Origin: Cognaticolwellia mytili
GTDB taxonomy: Bacteria > Pseudomonadota > Gammaproteobacteria > Enterobacterales > Alteromonadaceae
Direction of reading: 5' to 3'
Assembly: GCF_002104475.1 (NCBI RefSeq)
Contig: NZ_NBOF01000004.1
Location: forward strand, 1-64,000
Length of the DNA: 64,000 bases
Part shown: piece by piece, positions 16,945 to 27,487 of the stretch
How positions within the stretch are numbered: position 1 is the first letter of the stretch
Layout: each line of letters starts with the position of its first letter
Position numbers and translations under genes: made by a program
The notes under the pieces: model-generated
The model's input: the letters and a program-made list of their open reading frames with translations, nothing else
What the model was told of the DNA's origin: nothing
Databases searched by the model: none

Positions 16945-17853
16945 ATGAAGCAAATTAAAGCTGCCAGTTTAATTACTGCGATTAAAACACCGTTTAACGC
17001 AAAAGGTGACATTGATTTTAATACGTATGACCAATTAGTCGCTCAACAAGTAAAAGCTGGTGTTGATGGTATTGTTGTTGGTGGTACAACTGGTGAAGGG
17101 CACTTACTAACTTGGGAAGAACATTTAATTCTTATTGCCCACAGTGTTCATAAACACGGTAAAGACTTATTAATTATTGGTAACACAGGTAGTAATAATA
17201 CGCGTGAAGCGATAAAAGCAACGCAACATGGTTTTGCAACAGGTATGGACGCAGCACTGCAAATTAATCCATATTATGGCCGCAGCTCTTTTGCTGGCGT
17301 TAGCGCACACTTTGAAAAAGTGCTCGATATTGGTCCGGCATTTATCTACAACGTACCTGGTCGAACTGGGCAAGATTTAACGCCAGACTTAATTGAACCG
17401 CTTTCAAAACACAAGAATTTCATTGGTGTTAAAGAATGTGCCGGTAATGATCGTATTGCTTATTACGAAGCGCGTGGTATTGCTTGTTGGTCAGGAAACG
17501 ATGACCAATGTGCAGTAGGGCGTCATCAACATGGCTCACATGGTGTTATTTCGGTAACTTCTAATATAGTGCCTGGCTTAATGCGAAAATTAATGGATAC
17601 GCCAAACGAAGCATTAGATACACGCATGCAACCGTTAATGAATTGGCTGTTTTGCGAGCCAAACCCAATTGCGATTAACACCACCTTGATGATGACTGCA
17701 GCGGTAGCACCTATATTTAGAATGCCTTATAAAGCATTAACTAAAGCACAACGTGAAGAAGGCTTAGCGTTATTAGCTGAGCTATCTCAAGATGAACGCG
17801 TTGGTGAGCAGTTAAATTTAATGACAGATGAAGAGTTCAAATATAGCTATTAG
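16945..17853 (+). CDS. dapA: Dihydrodipicolinate synthase, plant-like
   Basis: Condenses pyruvate with aspartate semialdehyde, the first committed step to diaminopimelate and lysine. Counting from the ATG at 16945 (GAGA ribosome binding site six bases before it), Thr48-Thr49, Tyr135 in IYNVPGRTGQD, Arg140 and Schiff-base Lys163 in GVKECAGND are in place. An in-frame TTG at 16930 is the alternative start. Several stretches (GGTTGEGHLLTWEEH, IGNTGSNNTREAI, WSGNDDQC, HGVISVTSN, WLFCEPNPI) match plant chloroplast enzymes better than E. coli DapA as I remember them. Trp57 occupies the position of the plant tryptophan linked to strong lysine inhibition. Confidence 0.88.
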   Translation: MKQIKAASLITAIKTPFNAKGDIDFNTYDQLVAQQVKAGVDGIVVGGTTGEGHLLTWEEHLILIAHSVHKHGKDLLIIGNTGSNNTREAIKATQHGFATGMDAALQINPYYGRSSFAGVSAHFEKVLDIGPAFIYNVPGRTGQDLTPDLIEPLSKHKNFIGVKECAGNDRIAYYEARGIACWSGNDDQCAVGRHQHGSHGVISVTSNIVPGLMRKLMDTPNEALDTRMQPLMNWLFCEPNPIAINTTLMMTAAVAPIFRMPYKALTKAQREEGLALLAELSQDERVGEQLNLMTDEEFKYSY

Positions 17854-17884
17854 CAGTATTTATTTAGCTAGTAAGTTATTCTTT

Positions 17885-17910
17885 AAACGGTGAGCCTATG
17901 CTCACCGTTT
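17885..17910. terminator. Bidirectional terminator
   Basis: An 11-bp stem (AAACGGTGAGC / GCTCACCGTTT) with a CTAT loop between the convergent dapA and pseudouridine synthase genes, with A and T runs on its sides. Confidence 0.8.
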
Positions 17911-17925
17911 TGCTATCTGAAAAAC

Positions 17926-18813
17926 TTATTCTAAGCCTAGCTTTGTAAATTGTGGACGCAAATTTGCTGGTAATGCAAAGTTATGATCAATATTATGAAT
18001 CGGACAGGTAAATTTAAGCTCAACCGCGCAAAGTTGCAAATCAACTTGCTGGTCTAGTACCTCACTGTGCTCTTTACTAGGCTCATTAACTATTGTTAGT
18101 CCGTGAAGCCTGTCGCCAAGTACGGGTAAACCTATGCTTGCTGCATGAATGCGAATTTGGTGCTTACGACCTGACTCAATATTAACTTTCAATAATGATA
18201 AGTCGTGCTTCATATCATAATCAATATGCGTAAAATGACTACAAGCGGGTTTACCACCTACTGCTGATCCAATAGTTTCTGGTTGTGGGCGTTGTTGGTG
18301 ATTACCGTGAACAATAATCTGGTAGGTTTTTTCTAATTGATGCTGCTCAAACATCAGGCTTAACGCTCGCGCTGCTTTTTTGCTATGAGCAACCAAGATT
18401 AATCCTGTCGCTGCACGGTCAAGTCTATGTACAGAGAAAACGGCTCGTTCAGGTAGTAAGTTTTTTTGTGCCCAGCGGGTAATAGTGCAATGGTCGCTCC
18501 ATTTCGAACCCTGAGATAACATGCCATAAGGTTTATACCAGACACTATATTCTACTAAGTCAGCTATTAATATTGCCGGAGTAGGGAATTGGGACAAAAC
18601 AGTAAAGTCGTAATAAAAATGTAGCTTGTCACCAATATGTAGAGGTTTCTTTAGGCGGCGACAACGTTGTGTTGTTTTACCGCGACTATGCCACAGTGCG
18701 CCTTTATCAATCGCCTTTTTTATCTCGCCAACACTCAAATCACATTGAATTTTTAATGCTTCAATGATGCTAATATTACGATCAATGTTGATATGACATT
18801 CAAATTTTTTCAA
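17926..18813 (-). CDS. RluA-family pseudouridine synthase
   Basis: An RNA pseudouridine synthase of 295 aa. The catalytic Asp is in the family motif HRLDRAATGLILVAHSK near the middle. The product-side segment SGRKHQIRIHAASIGLPVLGDRLHG is typical of RluA enzymes. The N-terminal 70 residues resemble a divergent S4-like RNA-binding region. The start is TTG (no ATG is available before MKKFE), with AGG about ten bases upstream. The target uridine cannot be told from sequence alone. Confidence 0.85.
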   Translation of the reverse strand: MKKFECHINIDRNISIIEALKIQCDLSVGEIKKAIDKGALWHSRGKTTQRCRRLKKPLHIGDKLHFYYDFTVLSQFPTPAILIADLVEYSVWYKPYGMLSQGSKWSDHCTITRWAQKNLLPERAVFSVHRLDRAATGLILVAHSKKAARALSLMFEQHQLEKTYQIIVHGNHQQRPQPETIGSAVGGKPACSHFTHIDYDMKHDLSLLKVNIESGRKHQIRIHAASIGLPVLGDRLHGLTIVNEPSKEHSEVLDQQVDLQLCAVELKFTCPIHNIDHNFALPANLRPQFTKLGLE

Positions 18814-19015
18814 AACAAGCTTACCTAATATTTTATTGCAGTTAGTTTACCAAATTTATTCAGTGAATTGGCACTTGAATCGATAACACTTACTTTGGCG
18901 CGGTAAAACGAAATTAAAATGTTATTATCTGTTATATTTTGCACAATTGAGCTTGGTTTTTAGTGTCATAGAACGATAAAATGGCGGCAATGGTAAACCT
19001 AATTGAGAGTACAAA

Positions 19016-19363
19016 ATGCAACGTAATGAAGAATTATTTCCTTTAGATAATGTCGGTAACGCTTTGTGGCAAATGTTAGAGAGTGGAGATGATCTAACTA
19101 TCGAAAGAGAATTTGAATTCTCAGTTATTTTTTCTGATCAAGAGCAAGCGTTAAAGTTTGGTCAATTGCTATTAGAGAATAATCAAAAACTCTCATTTTG
19201 CCCGTATCAAGGTGATGATGCCTTCCCATGGGAAATTACCGCTTATCCATTCATGTCGGCAACATATGAGAATATTGCCGCATATCAAGAGCTCTTAACC
19301 ACAAGCTGTACGCCGTTCTCAGGTAAGTATGATGGTTGGTACTGTATAGACTCAACAAAATAA
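19016..19363 (+). CDS. RraB-domain protein (possible RNase E regulator)
   Basis: A 115-aa protein of the RraB (DUF1260) type. The central acidic beta-alpha pattern and the C-terminal KYDGWYC segment match the EYDGWGT end of E. coli RraB. E. coli RraB binds the C-terminal region of RNase E and changes RNA decay. It is shorter than E. coli RraB (138 aa) and its acidic N-terminus is different, so activity on RNase E is inferred only from the domain. GAGAG precedes the ATG. Confidence 0.7.
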   Translation: MQRNEELFPLDNVGNALWQMLESGDDLTIEREFEFSVIFSDQEQALKFGQLLLENNQKLSFCPYQGDDAFPWEITAYPFMSATYENIAAYQELLTTSCTPFSGKYDGWYCIDSTK

Positions 19364-19399
19364 GTTTATTATCGATTTACCGAAAACTTAGGAAATCAC

Positions 19400-19612
19400 A
19401 TGGATGAACAACAATTTAGCCGACTAAAAAAAGTTAGTGCTAAATCATTTAATGATCAAAAAGCCTTGATAAAAAAGGTGTTAGCAGGGCGAAATATCGC
19501 CTGTCAGCAATGTGGAACACCGATTAGAGTAGTTCTACCTGAAGACAAGAAAACAACGGGGTTATATTGTGCTAAAGGTTGCACCAATATTGCTTTAGAT
19601 TTCGTCCTATAA
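19400..19612 (+). CDS. Small zinc-ribbon-like protein
   Basis: A 70-aa protein with four cysteines in the order CQQCGTP...CAKGC, a likely zinc ribbon. The N-terminal half is basic (RLKKVSAKSFNDQKALIKK), which could bind nucleic acid. An AGGAAA ribosome binding site is well placed. It lies 36 bases after the RraB-like gene and shares its terminator, so the two are probably co-transcribed. I do not recognise the family. Confidence 0.75.
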   Translation: MDEQQFSRLKKVSAKSFNDQKALIKKVLAGRNIACQQCGTPIRVVLPEDKKTTGLYCAKGCTNIALDFVL

Positions 19613-19615
19613 AAT

Positions 19616-19661
19616 AGTGAAGGAGCTAAACGTTAATAAACGTCACGCTACTTCACTTTTT
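19616..19661 (+). terminator. Terminator after the zinc-ribbon gene
   Basis: A long interrupted stem: AGTGAAG pairs with CTTCACT, AGC with GCT and ACGT with ACGT around a short loop, followed by five T. It starts just after the stop codon. Confidence 0.65.
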
Positions 19662-19674
19662 CATTAGTGGCTCA

Positions 19675-20349
19675 CTACAAAAATGTTGCGATATCGTTGA
19701 GAGATTTTTTTGTCGTTGCGTGATGAGGCACAGTGGCATCATCGCTCGGGTAGCCGGCGATTAATAGCATATATGGTCGACTATTATCTCCTTGTCCACA
19801 GACTTTGCTTAGAAATGACATTGGTTTTGGCGTATGAGTCAGTGTCACTAAACCACTTGAATGCAAGGCATTAATTAAAAAACCTGTTGCGATGCCAACC
19901 GACTCATGGACATAGTAATTAGTATTTTTGTCTTCAGTCGACAAGCCCCCTTTCTTCTCACTAAATATCGCAATTAGCCAAGGCGCATGTTCTAAGTAAG
20001 GCTTATTTGCATCTGTGCCTAAAGGTTTTAAAGCTTCTAACCATTCATCGCCTGCACGTCCTTGATAAAAGTTTTGCTCGTGAATTTCTGCTTGCTCACG
20101 TATTTTCTTTTTTACATCAGTACTGTTGATAGCAACAAAATGCCAGGGTTGGTGATTAGCGCCATTTGGAGCGGTACCTGCCGCTTTTATACAATTTTCA
20201 ATAACTTCTTTAGCAACAGGGCGGCTACTAAAACTTCGGATACTATGGCGTCGCTTAATGTTTTGATAAAAATCTTCTGAACGCTGTAGCATTTCTTCGC
20301 TAGAGTATTCTATATAATCGTTCAATGGTGAAGCGTCGTGGTCTTGCAT
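19675..20349 (-). CDS. Iodotyrosine-deiodinase-like flavin nitroreductase
   Basis: A nitroreductase-fold FMN protein of 224 aa. It follows the mammalian iodotyrosine deiodinase (IYD) pattern closely: RRHSIRSFSSRPV binds FMN phosphate, then AAGTAPNGANHQPWHFV, VHESVGIATGFLINALHSSG and a C-terminal LIAGYPSDDATVPHH. The three residues that hold the amino-acid zwitterion in IYD are conserved with exact spacing: Glu91, Tyr95 and Lys116. It may therefore remove halogen from halotyrosines rather than reduce nitro groups. AGGAA lies six bases before the ATG. No other halogen gene is near. Confidence 0.85.
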   Translation of the reverse strand: MQDHDASPLNDYIEYSSEEMLQRSEDFYQNIKRRHSIRSFSSRPVAKEVIENCIKAAGTAPNGANHQPWHFVAINSTDVKKKIREQAEIHEQNFYQGRAGDEWLEALKPLGTDANKPYLEHAPWLIAIFSEKKGGLSTEDKNTNYYVHESVGIATGFLINALHSSGLVTLTHTPKPMSFLSKVCGQGDNSRPYMLLIAGYPSDDATVPHHATTKKSLNDIATFL

Positions 20350-20497
20350 AAATATTCCTATTATTATTTTTTATAGATTATCGATAACCAGCTTAAAAAC
20401 GCAAGTTCGTACAAGTGTTACAGATATTTAATGTGTAGAAAATTCTGTACGGTAAGCAAAGTTGCTATGTAACATTCAAATAGGTGATGAAAAATTA

Positions 20498-20791
20498 TTA
20501 GTGGTGTAAATGCTTTTGTTGACGTAATTTTTCTTGGTACTGTATTAACCCCTCTTTACGGCGAGTTGTTTCTGCTGCATAAATGCCAATAGAAAATGAA
20601 AAGAGCATAATTGAGATAATAAGCAATATATTAACCTTCTGAAAATAAGCTGAAGCCAGTGCAACAAGCAACGCGCCAACCACGCAATAACTTAGCACAA
20701 TTCGGAACCATAAAATGGAAGATGTTAAAAAATGCTTAAATTGAATATAAGATTTCAAAGTATATAAATTAATGGTTAAGGTAACTAACAA
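20498..20791 (-). CDS. Small two-helix membrane protein
   Basis: A 97-aa protein with two predicted membrane helices (ILWFRIVLSYCVVGALLVAL and VNILLIISIMLFSFSIGIYA), and a basic, Gln-rich cytoplasmic tail. The start is unclear: the open frame begins with TTG and has no ribosome binding site; an internal TTG (before KSYIQF) is possible. Family unknown. Confidence 0.5.
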   Translation of the reverse strand: MLVTLTINLYTLKSYIQFKHFLTSSILWFRIVLSYCVVGALLVALASAYFQKVNILLIISIMLFSFSIGIYAAETTRRKEGLIQYQEKLRQQKHLHH

Positions 20792-21002
20792 GTATAATTT
20801 ACAAAATTAGAATATATAACCTATTATCTATTCAATATTAATATAAGAAAGAGTCATAATTTCTATTCAACATTTGTCATTGTTTGTTGGTAGCCGAAAA
20901 TGGACTGTTAGAATTGAGGTAGCTTAAAAATAAGGGGAAGTTTTTAAACTAAGTTTTCAAGTGGTTTTAGTATAGTTGTCGTGTATGAAAGCTAATAAAT
21001 AA

Positions 21003-21025
21003 AAAAAGCGCCACCGGCGCTTTTT
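21003..21025 (-). terminator. Terminator of purL
   Basis: A 10-bp stem (AAAAAGCGCC / GGCGCTTTTT) with an ACC loop, followed by T-rich sequence on the minus strand, 27 bases after the purL stop. Confidence 0.85.
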
Positions 21026-21051
21026 AAAACCTTAATTTATTGGCAATAAAC

Positions 21052-24000
21052 TTAGCCGATAAATTTACGTGCGTTGCGGAACATGCGAACCCAAGGTGAA
21101 TCTTCTTGCCATTCATCTGGGTGCCATGAGTTGGCTACAGTACGGAACACACGTTCTGGATGAGGCATCATAATAGTGACTCGACCATCAGTTGTTGTTA
21201 ATGCCGTAATACCGTCAGGTGAACCGTTCGGGTTAGCAGGGTATGTTTCAGTTATGTGACCATAGTTATCCACATAACGCATGGCAACCGTACCTGATTC
21301 ATTGGCAGCATCAATAGCATCGTCAGAGCTGAATTCAGTACGGCCTTCACCGTGAGATACAGCGATAGGCATACGAGAGCCTGCCATACCATCAAAGAAG
21401 ATAGATGGATTTTCTTGAATTTCAACTAAACTAAAACGCGCTTCAAATCGTTCAGACTTGTTTTGCACGAAACGTGGCCAAGCTTGTGAGCCTGGGATAA
21501 TTTCTTTCAGATTTGACAACATTTGACAGCCGTTACAAACACCTAAAGAGAAAGTATCTTCACGTTCGAAGAAAGCTTTAAACATGGCTTTAGCATCTTT
21601 GTTGAACAAAATTGATTTTGCCCAACCTTCGCCAGCACCTAATACATCACCGTATGAGAAACCGCCACACGCCACTAAACCGTTAAAGTCAGCTAAATCA
21701 GTACGACCAGACAATATATCTGACATGTGTACATCAATTGCCACAAAACCTGCACGATCAAATGCTGCGGCCATTTCTACATGAGAGTTAACACCTTGCT
21801 CACGTAAAATTGCGATGCGAGGATTTGTGCCGTTTTGCGCATCTTTAGCGATAAGTTCTGCAACAATGTCTTCATTAATGTCGAAACTTAACTCAGCGTT
21901 TAAACCTGGATCTTCCGTATCGTATTTTACATCGTGTTCTTGTTGTGCACATTCAGGGTTATCACGTAATGATTGCATTCTAAATGTGGTTTGGGCCCAT
22001 AGCGTACGGAAGTAAGTACGAGAATTTTCTAATACTACAGCACCGTCACGGCTAAAACGTAGCGTATCTTCGTTATTAATACGGCCAATATCAGTACAAC
22101 AATCTAAAATACCGTGCTCAGCTAATACCGAGTGGATAGCATCAACATCGCTTTCACGAATTTGAATAACCGCACCCAACTCTTCACTAAATAGTACATC
22201 AACATCATTACCTGACGTCGAAGTTAACTTAGTTAAGTCAATATCAACACCGGTATGGCCAGCAAATGCCATTTCAACAACCGAGGCAAATAAACCACCG
22301 TCAGATCTATCATGATAAGCAATAAGCTTTTCGTCACGCACTAAAGTTTGCATGGCGTTAAAGAAGCCTTTTAATGTTTCAGGGCTATCAACGTCTGGCG
22401 TTTCATTACCGAGTTGTTTGTATACTTGCGCTAAACATGAACCACCTAAACGGTTTTTACCTTTTGATAAGTCGATAGCAACAATGCGAGTATCGCCTAA
22501 GTCAGTGCGTAATTGTGGTGTGACGGTTTTACGAATATCTTCAACAACACCAAAAGCGGTGATGATTAATGACATAGGTGATGTTACTGACTTTTCTTCG
22601 CCATTTTCGTCCCACTTGGTTTTCATCGACATAGAGTCTTTACCAACAGGAATAGTTAAACCAAGCGCAGGACAAAGTTCTTCACCAATAGCTTTAACTG
22701 CTTCGTATAAACCCGCATCTTCACCCGGGTGACCAGCTGGAGACATCCAGTTTGCAGAAAGCTTAATACGGTTTAAGTCTCCGATATCAGTACCAGCAAT
22801 GTTGGTTAATGACTCGGCTACAGCTAAACGAGCAGAAGCACCAAAGTTAAGTAATGCCACTGGCGTACGTTCACCTAATGACATCGCTTCACCGTGGTAA
22901 GAATCAAGCGCTGAAGCAGTAACACCACAGTCAGCTACAGGTACTTGCCAAGGACCAACCATTTGGTCGCGATTAACCATACCCGTTACCGAGCGGTCAC
23001 CAATAGTAATTAGGAAAGTTTTTTCAGCAACAGTAGGTAAAGATAAAATTCTGTCTGCAGCATCACTTAGAGTAATATCAGCAACGACTAACTCATCACC
23101 AGTTGCAGCTTCAGTCGTCACGTCTTTAAATATTTTTGGCGTTTTACCTAATAATACATCTAATGGTAAATCAATTGGTGTGTCTAACTTGTCGTTGCCG
23201 GCAAAATGTTCATCAGTTACCGTTAAGTGTTCTTCTTCTGTTGCTCGGCCAACAACAGCATAAGGAGCACGTTCACGAGCACAAATATTTTTAAAGGTAT
23301 CAAGGTTTTCATCTGATACCGCAATAACATAACGCTCTTGAGATTCGTTACACCAAATCTCATGTGGTGCCATGCTGCGCTCATCGTTTGGTACGTTGCG
23401 AAGTTCAAATACACCACCGCGCCCACCGTCTGAAACTAATTCAGGGAAAGCGTTTGATAAACCACCAGCACCAACATCGTGAATAAAGGCGATAGGATTT
23501 TGCTCACCTAATTGCCAACATTTATCGATAACTTCCTGACAACGACGTTCCATTTCCGGATTTTCACGCTGCACTGAAGCAAAGTCTAAGTTTTCCGCTG
23601 ATTGACCTGAAGCCATTGAAGAAGCAGCACCGCCACCTAAACCAATGTTCATTGCTGGGCCGCCAAGGGCAATTAAATGTGCGCCGACAACAATTTCACG
23701 TTTTTGTACGTGTTCATCACGAATATTACCTAAACCACCGGCAAGCATAATCGGCTTATGGTAACCACGTACTTCGCTGCCGTTGAAAGAGTTAACTTCT
23801 TCTTCATAAGTACGGAAGTAACCTAAAATAGCAGGACGACCAAATTCGTTGTTAAATGCCGCACCACCTAATGGTCCTTCCATCATAATATCGAATGCTG
23901 AAACGATACGACTTGGTTTACCAAAGTCTGATTCCCAAGGCTGTTCAAAATTTGGAATACGTAAATTCGATACTGAGAAACCCACTAAACCAGCTTTAGG

Positions 24001-24990
24001 TTTAGAACCAATACCAGTTGCGCCTTCATCACGAATTTCACCGCCAGAGCCGGTAGCGGCACCAGGATATGGTGAAATAGCGGTAGGGTGATTGTGAGTT
24101 TCAACCTTCATCAAAATTTGAATGTCTTCATGGTTGTAACCATAAACATTCGTTTCAGGATGTGGGAAGAAACGACCGCCTTTGTTACCAACCATAACCG
24201 CTGCGTTATCTTTGTATGCACTTAAAACAAAGTCAGGGTTTACTTCATGGGTATTGCGGATCATTTTAAATAATGATTTTGGCTGTTTTACGCCATCAAT
24301 AGTCCAGTCAGCATTAAATATTTTATGACGACAATGTTCAGAGTTTGCTTGAGCAAACATATAAAGTTCGATGTCGTGCGGGTTGCGACCCAGTTTACTG
24401 AAGTTTTCGAATAAGTAATTAACTTCATCTTCAGCTAATGCTAAACCTAAATTAACATTTGCTTGTACTAGTGCGTTTTTACCACCATGTTCAATATCGA
24501 TCGCGGTTAATTCGCCCGGCTCAGCTGTGGAAAATAGACTAGTTGCTTGTGCCATCTCAGTGAAAACGGCTTCCATCATACGATCTGAAATTAAGTTATC
24601 TAACTGTACTTGTTGGTCAGCGGTTAATGTATCGCCAACAATGTAGTAAGCAATACCGCGCTCTAAACGAGAAACTTTTGCAAGACCACAATTGTGTGCA
24701 ATATCGGTAGATTTTGATGACCAAGGCGAAATTGTACCTGGACGAGGTGTAACTAATAAAAATTGCCCAACAGGTTCATGTTCTTCAATTGTTGGTCCAT
24801 ACTTAAGAAGTTGCTGTAAAACTTGAGATTCTTCAGCGCTTAGTTCTTCTGTAATATGTGCAAAGTGGGTAAATTCAGCATAGATATCCGTGACGGGCAG
24901 TTGCAGCTCAGAGCACTGATTTAGTAGCTTGTTTACTCTAAATTCAGAGAGTGCTGGCGCACCGCGAAGGGTTTTCATCAACATCGACAT
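21052..24990 (-). CDS. purL: Phosphoribosylformylglycinamidine synthase
   Basis: The long, single-chain FGAM synthase of de novo purine synthesis: it converts FGAR, glutamine and ATP to FGAM. The synthetase core shows [20 protein letters not shown] and the [13 protein letters not shown]-like [16 protein letters not shown]. The C-terminal class I glutamine amidotransferase has its nucleophile Cys in [14 protein letters not shown] and its His/Glu in MPHPERVFR. Length (1312 aa) is close to E. coli PurL. The start could be the first Met or the fifth codon ([14 protein letters not shown]), which fits homologues better. No PurR box is visible upstream. Confidence 0.96.
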   Translation of the reverse strand: MSMLMKTLRGAPALSEFRVNKLLNQCSELQLPVTDIYAEFTHFAHITEELSAEESQVLQQLLKYGPTIEEHEPVGQFLLVTPRPGTISPWSSKSTDIAHNCGLAKVSRLERGIAYYIVGDTLTADQQVQLDNLISDRMMEAVFTEMAQATSLFSTAEPGELTAIDIEHGGKNALVQANVNLGLALAEDEVNYLFENFSKLGRNPHDIELYMFAQANSEHCRHKIFNADWTIDGVKQPKSLFKMIRNTHEVNPDFVLSAYKDNAAVMVGNKGGRFFPHPETNVYGYNHEDIQILMKVETHNHPTAISPYPGAATGSGGEIRDEGATGIGSKPKAGLVGFSVSNLRIPNFEQPWESDFGKPSRIVSAFDIMMEGPLGGAAFNNEFGRPAILGYFRTYEEEVNSFNGSEVRGYHKPIMLAGGLGNIRDEHVQKREIVVGAHLIALGGPAMNIGLGGGAASSMASGQSAENLDFASVQRENPEMERRCQEVIDKCWQLGEQNPIAFIHDVGAGGLSNAFPELVSDGGRGGVFELRNVPNDERSMAPHEIWCNESQERYVIAVSDENLDTFKNICARERAPYAVVGRATEEEHLTVTDEHFAGNDKLDTPIDLPLDVLLGKTPKIFKDVTTEAATGDELVVADITLSDAADRILSLPTVAEKTFLITIGDRSVTGMVNRDQMVGPWQVPVADCGVTASALDSYHGEAMSLGERTPVALLNFGASARLAVAESLTNIAGTDIGDLNRIKLSANWMSPAGHPGEDAGLYEAVKAIGEELCPALGLTIPVGKDSMSMKTKWDENGEEKSVTSPMSLIITAFGVVEDIRKTVTPQLRTDLGDTRIVAIDLSKGKNRLGGSCLAQVYKQLGNETPDVDSPETLKGFFNAMQTLVRDEKLIAYHDRSDGGLFASVVEMAFAGHTGVDIDLTKLTSTSGNDVDVLFSEELGAVIQIRESDVDAIHSVLAEHGILDCCTDIGRINNEDTLRFSRDGAVVLENSRTYFRTLWAQTTFRMQSLRDNPECAQQEHDVKYDTEDPGLNAELSFDINEDIVAELIAKDAQNGTNPRIAILREQGVNSHVEMAAAFDRAGFVAIDVHMSDILSGRTDLADFNGLVACGGFSYGDVLGAGEGWAKSILFNKDAKAMFKAFFEREDTFSLGVCNGCQMLSNLKEIIPGSQAWPRFVQNKSERFEARFSLVEIQENPSIFFDGMAGSRMPIAVSHGEGRTEFSSDDAIDAANESGTVAMRYVDNYGHITETYPANPNGSPDGITALTTTDGRVTIMMPHPERVFRTVANSWHPDEWQEDSPWVRMFRNARKFIG

Positions 24991-25161
24991 AGTCTATTTC
25001 ACCGGTTAGATTAATTAAGGATAAAAAACGCGCGTATTATAGATGAAACGGCTAAATTATAGAAATGATTTGTCTCGTTTTGGCTAATTTTTTAGTGCTA
25101 AAAATCATAAATATTCAAAAAGAGCTTTTTTAATAAATGAATTCACGTGACAATGGAGGCT

Positions 25162-26598
25162 ATGATAAAAAAACAAATGAAATCATTTACTAAGAAAGCT
25201 GTTGGTAATCAACTATTAGCGGTGTTATTTCTACTATTCTCACTCTTGCTATCGGGCTGTAAATCGGAACCATCACCTGCTAGTTTGCAGCGTATTATTG
25301 ATCGCGGCTACATTACTGTAGGTACGCTTTATGGCAATACCAGTTACTATCTTGACGCTGAAGGACCTGCAGGTTTTGAATATGAACTAGCGAAGAAGTA
25401 TGCCGCCCATTTAGGAGTGGAATTAAAGATGATGCCGAGCTATAACCTCAACGACTTATTTGAACAACTGAATAGCGGTGAGGTTGATTTACTCGCAGCG
25501 GGGTTATCGGTAACGAACGATCGTTTGCAACAGTATCGTTTTGCGCCAAGTTATGATGACGTTAGCCAAAAGTTGGTGTTCAAGCAAGGGAATATCAGAC
25601 CGAGAAAATTAAGTGATTTAACTGGCAGCTTGGCGATTGTTGCGGAGTCGAGTCATGTTGAAAACTTAACACGTTTAAAGCAATCTAGCCCTGAATTAAC
25701 TTGGACAGTAAGCCATGAACTAGATAGTGAAGAATTATTACTAAGTGTACTAGCCGGTGAAATTGACTACACCGTTGTTGACAGTAATACCTTAGCCATT
25801 AATCGTCGTTATTATCCGGAAATTAGTATCGGATTTACTGTACATAAAGCTGAGCCCCTTGCTTGGATGCTTGACAAAAATAGTGATGATAGTATTTTGG
25901 CTAGTTTAGTCGAATTTTTTGGTCAAGTTCATCACAATGGTGTGTTATTAGCTTTAGATGATAAGTATTACGGCCATATTGAAGAGTTTAATTATGTTGA
26001 TACACGGATGTTTATTAAGGCGATTGAGGGGAAGTTGCCTAAATATCAGCCATTGTTTGAGAAGTACGGCCAAGATATGGACTGGCGCTTATTAGCCGCG
26101 ATTAGTTACCAAGAGTCACATTGGGAGCCTCATGCTCGCTCGTTTACCGGTGTACGTGGCATGATGATGCTAACCTTGCCGACGGCTAAACAAATGGGAA
26201 TCAAAAGTCGATTAGATGCAGAACAAAGTATTCGTGGTGGTGCAAAGTACATTAAGCAATTAGTTGAACGAATGCCCGCGAGAGTACCTGAGCCCGACCG
26301 TTTATGGTTTGCCTTAGCTTCTTATAACATTGGTTTAGGACATTTAAATGATGCTCGCACCATAACCAAGCAACAAGGCGGTGACCCCGATCGTTGGGTA
26401 GAAGTAAAAGAACGATTGCCGCTATTAAAGCAAAAGAAATATTATAAGAAAACCCGATATGGTTATGCTCGAGGTGATGAACCCGTGAACTATGTAGAAA
26501 ATATTCGCCGTTACTACGACACCTTGATTTGGATGGATAATCAAACTAAAAAATTAACACCTCAACCAGAGTTAGCGGTAAACGTTGTTGACGAGTAG
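25162..26598 (+). CDS. mltF: Membrane-bound lytic transglycosylase F
   Basis: A murein lytic transglycosylase that cleaves peptidoglycan glycan strands at the outer membrane. The N-terminus has a lipoprotein-type signal ([16 protein letters not shown]). A family-3 solute-binding-like domain covers about 45-265 and a C-terminal SLT domain about 290-440, with catalytic Glu in [12 protein letters not shown] and the GVRGMMMLT segment. An SGC lipobox suggests lipid attachment. The ATG at 25162 follows GGAGG, but at only two bases distance; GTG at 25147 or ATG at 25177 are possible starts. It is divergent from purL. Confidence 0.92.
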   Translation: MIKKQMKSFTKKAVGNQLLAVLFLLFSLLLSGCKSEPSPASLQRIIDRGYITVGTLYGNTSYYLDAEGPAGFEYELAKKYAAHLGVELKMMPSYNLNDLFEQLNSGEVDLLAAGLSVTNDRLQQYRFAPSYDDVSQKLVFKQGNIRPRKLSDLTGSLAIVAESSHVENLTRLKQSSPELTWTVSHELDSEELLLSVLAGEIDYTVVDSNTLAINRRYYPEISIGFTVHKAEPLAWMLDKNSDDSILASLVEFFGQVHHNGVLLALDDKYYGHIEEFNYVDTRMFIKAIEGKLPKYQPLFEKYGQDMDWRLLAAISYQESHWEPHARSFTGVRGMMMLTLPTAKQMGIKSRLDAEQSIRGGAKYIKQLVERMPARVPEPDRLWFALASYNIGLGHLNDARTITKQQGGDPDRWVEVKERLPLLKQKKYYKKTRYGYARGDEPVNYVENIRRYYDTLIWMDNQTKKLTPQPELAVNVVDE

Positions 26599-26750
26599 CT
26601 AAAAATAATACTATTGATTGGAAGCTTGAATTTTTTTTTTATTTGTTTAGTAAAAATGTAATCAAATGAGGTGCTGTCATTAAACTGTCATTATTACTGT
26701 TTATGCTAACGAAGATCAGGAAACAGCACAAAAACATTAGATCAAAATAA

Positions 26751-26770
26751 AGTATGCGATTAGGCATACT
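26751..26770 (+). promoter_or_regulatory. Leader hairpin before the 47-aa ORF
   Basis: AGTATGC-GATTAG-GCATACT, a 7-bp stem that ends four bases before the ribosome binding site (AGAGG) of the small ORF at 26782. A longer-range pairing of GTGCTGT (26671-26677) with ACAGCAC (26723-26729) lies just before it, so the leader may be folded. Confidence 0.4.
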
Positions 26771-26781
26771 AAAGAGGTAAA

Positions 26782-26925
26782 ATGAAAACTAGAAAATGTT
26801 TATCAAATAATCAGAGAAAAAGAACATTACATCGCAATAAAGTAAAACTTGCTAACCGACGCCAAACGCAGTTCAGTGTTGAACAATATAGTAACGAAGA
26901 GTTATCAGTTAGTGACCGCAACTAG
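26782..26925 (+). CDS. Small basic protein (47 aa), not previously listed
   Basis: An ATG with an AGAGG ribosome binding site five bases upstream opens a 47-codon frame ending TAG at 26925. The first half is very basic (MKTRKCLSNNQRKRTLHRNK), the second half acidic and polar (SNEELSVSDRN), as in small nucleic-acid-associated proteins. The frame stands alone in an 889-base gap between mltF and a MarR regulator, with a folded-looking leader. I do not recognise it. The strong ribosome binding site and the charge pattern support it, but homologues would be decisive. Confidence 0.6.
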   Translation: MKTRKCLSNNQRKRTLHRNKVKLANRRQTQFSVEQYSNEELSVSDRN

Positions 26926-27487
26926 CTAATGCATTGCTAACTTCACTTACAAAAAAAATAAATTGTTAACTGAAAACTTTAGTGGCAAAGAGAAAAGGTT
27001 TGGATATTCCCCCGCTTTTAACCGCTATATGTGAGTAAATGGAAGCAATTTTTACTGGCATTTACCACACTGTTTTTCATATCTAGCTATTCCTGCAAAA
27101 TTAAACAATAAAATGGTGAGAAAACTCCATTTTTTCAACAAACACCTTTACACTTTGATCATCAAATAAAATACTGAGAATATCTTTGTTGCTATCTAAT
27201 AAAGTGACAATACGCATTAAAAAAATACTGTGGATTGATTGTCTAAATTTATTTATGGACTTATTTTCTGTATTAAATTGGTGTTAAAAATGTAGCACGT
27301 TATATAGTTTAGAGGTTATTTATACTTCGTTTGGCTAGATAATTATAAAGTAAGATGTGCTTTAAGTTTAGGATAGTTATTGTGTCATCTTATATGACAA
27401 GGTAAAGTAAAATTGAATATTATTCTATTTTGAGGTGTTACTATTTCTTCTTCAGTAAGAGAGCAAGTATTTAAGCTGTCAGATTTA
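26926..27487. other. Long AT-rich gap upstream of the MarR gene
   Basis: No further gene is supported. A weak hairpin (AAAATGG-tgagaaaact-CCATTTT) with a T run lies at 27110-27133 and could end the small ORF transcript. The 27,134-27,430 stretch is very AT-rich and probably holds the marR promoter. Confidence 0.4.
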
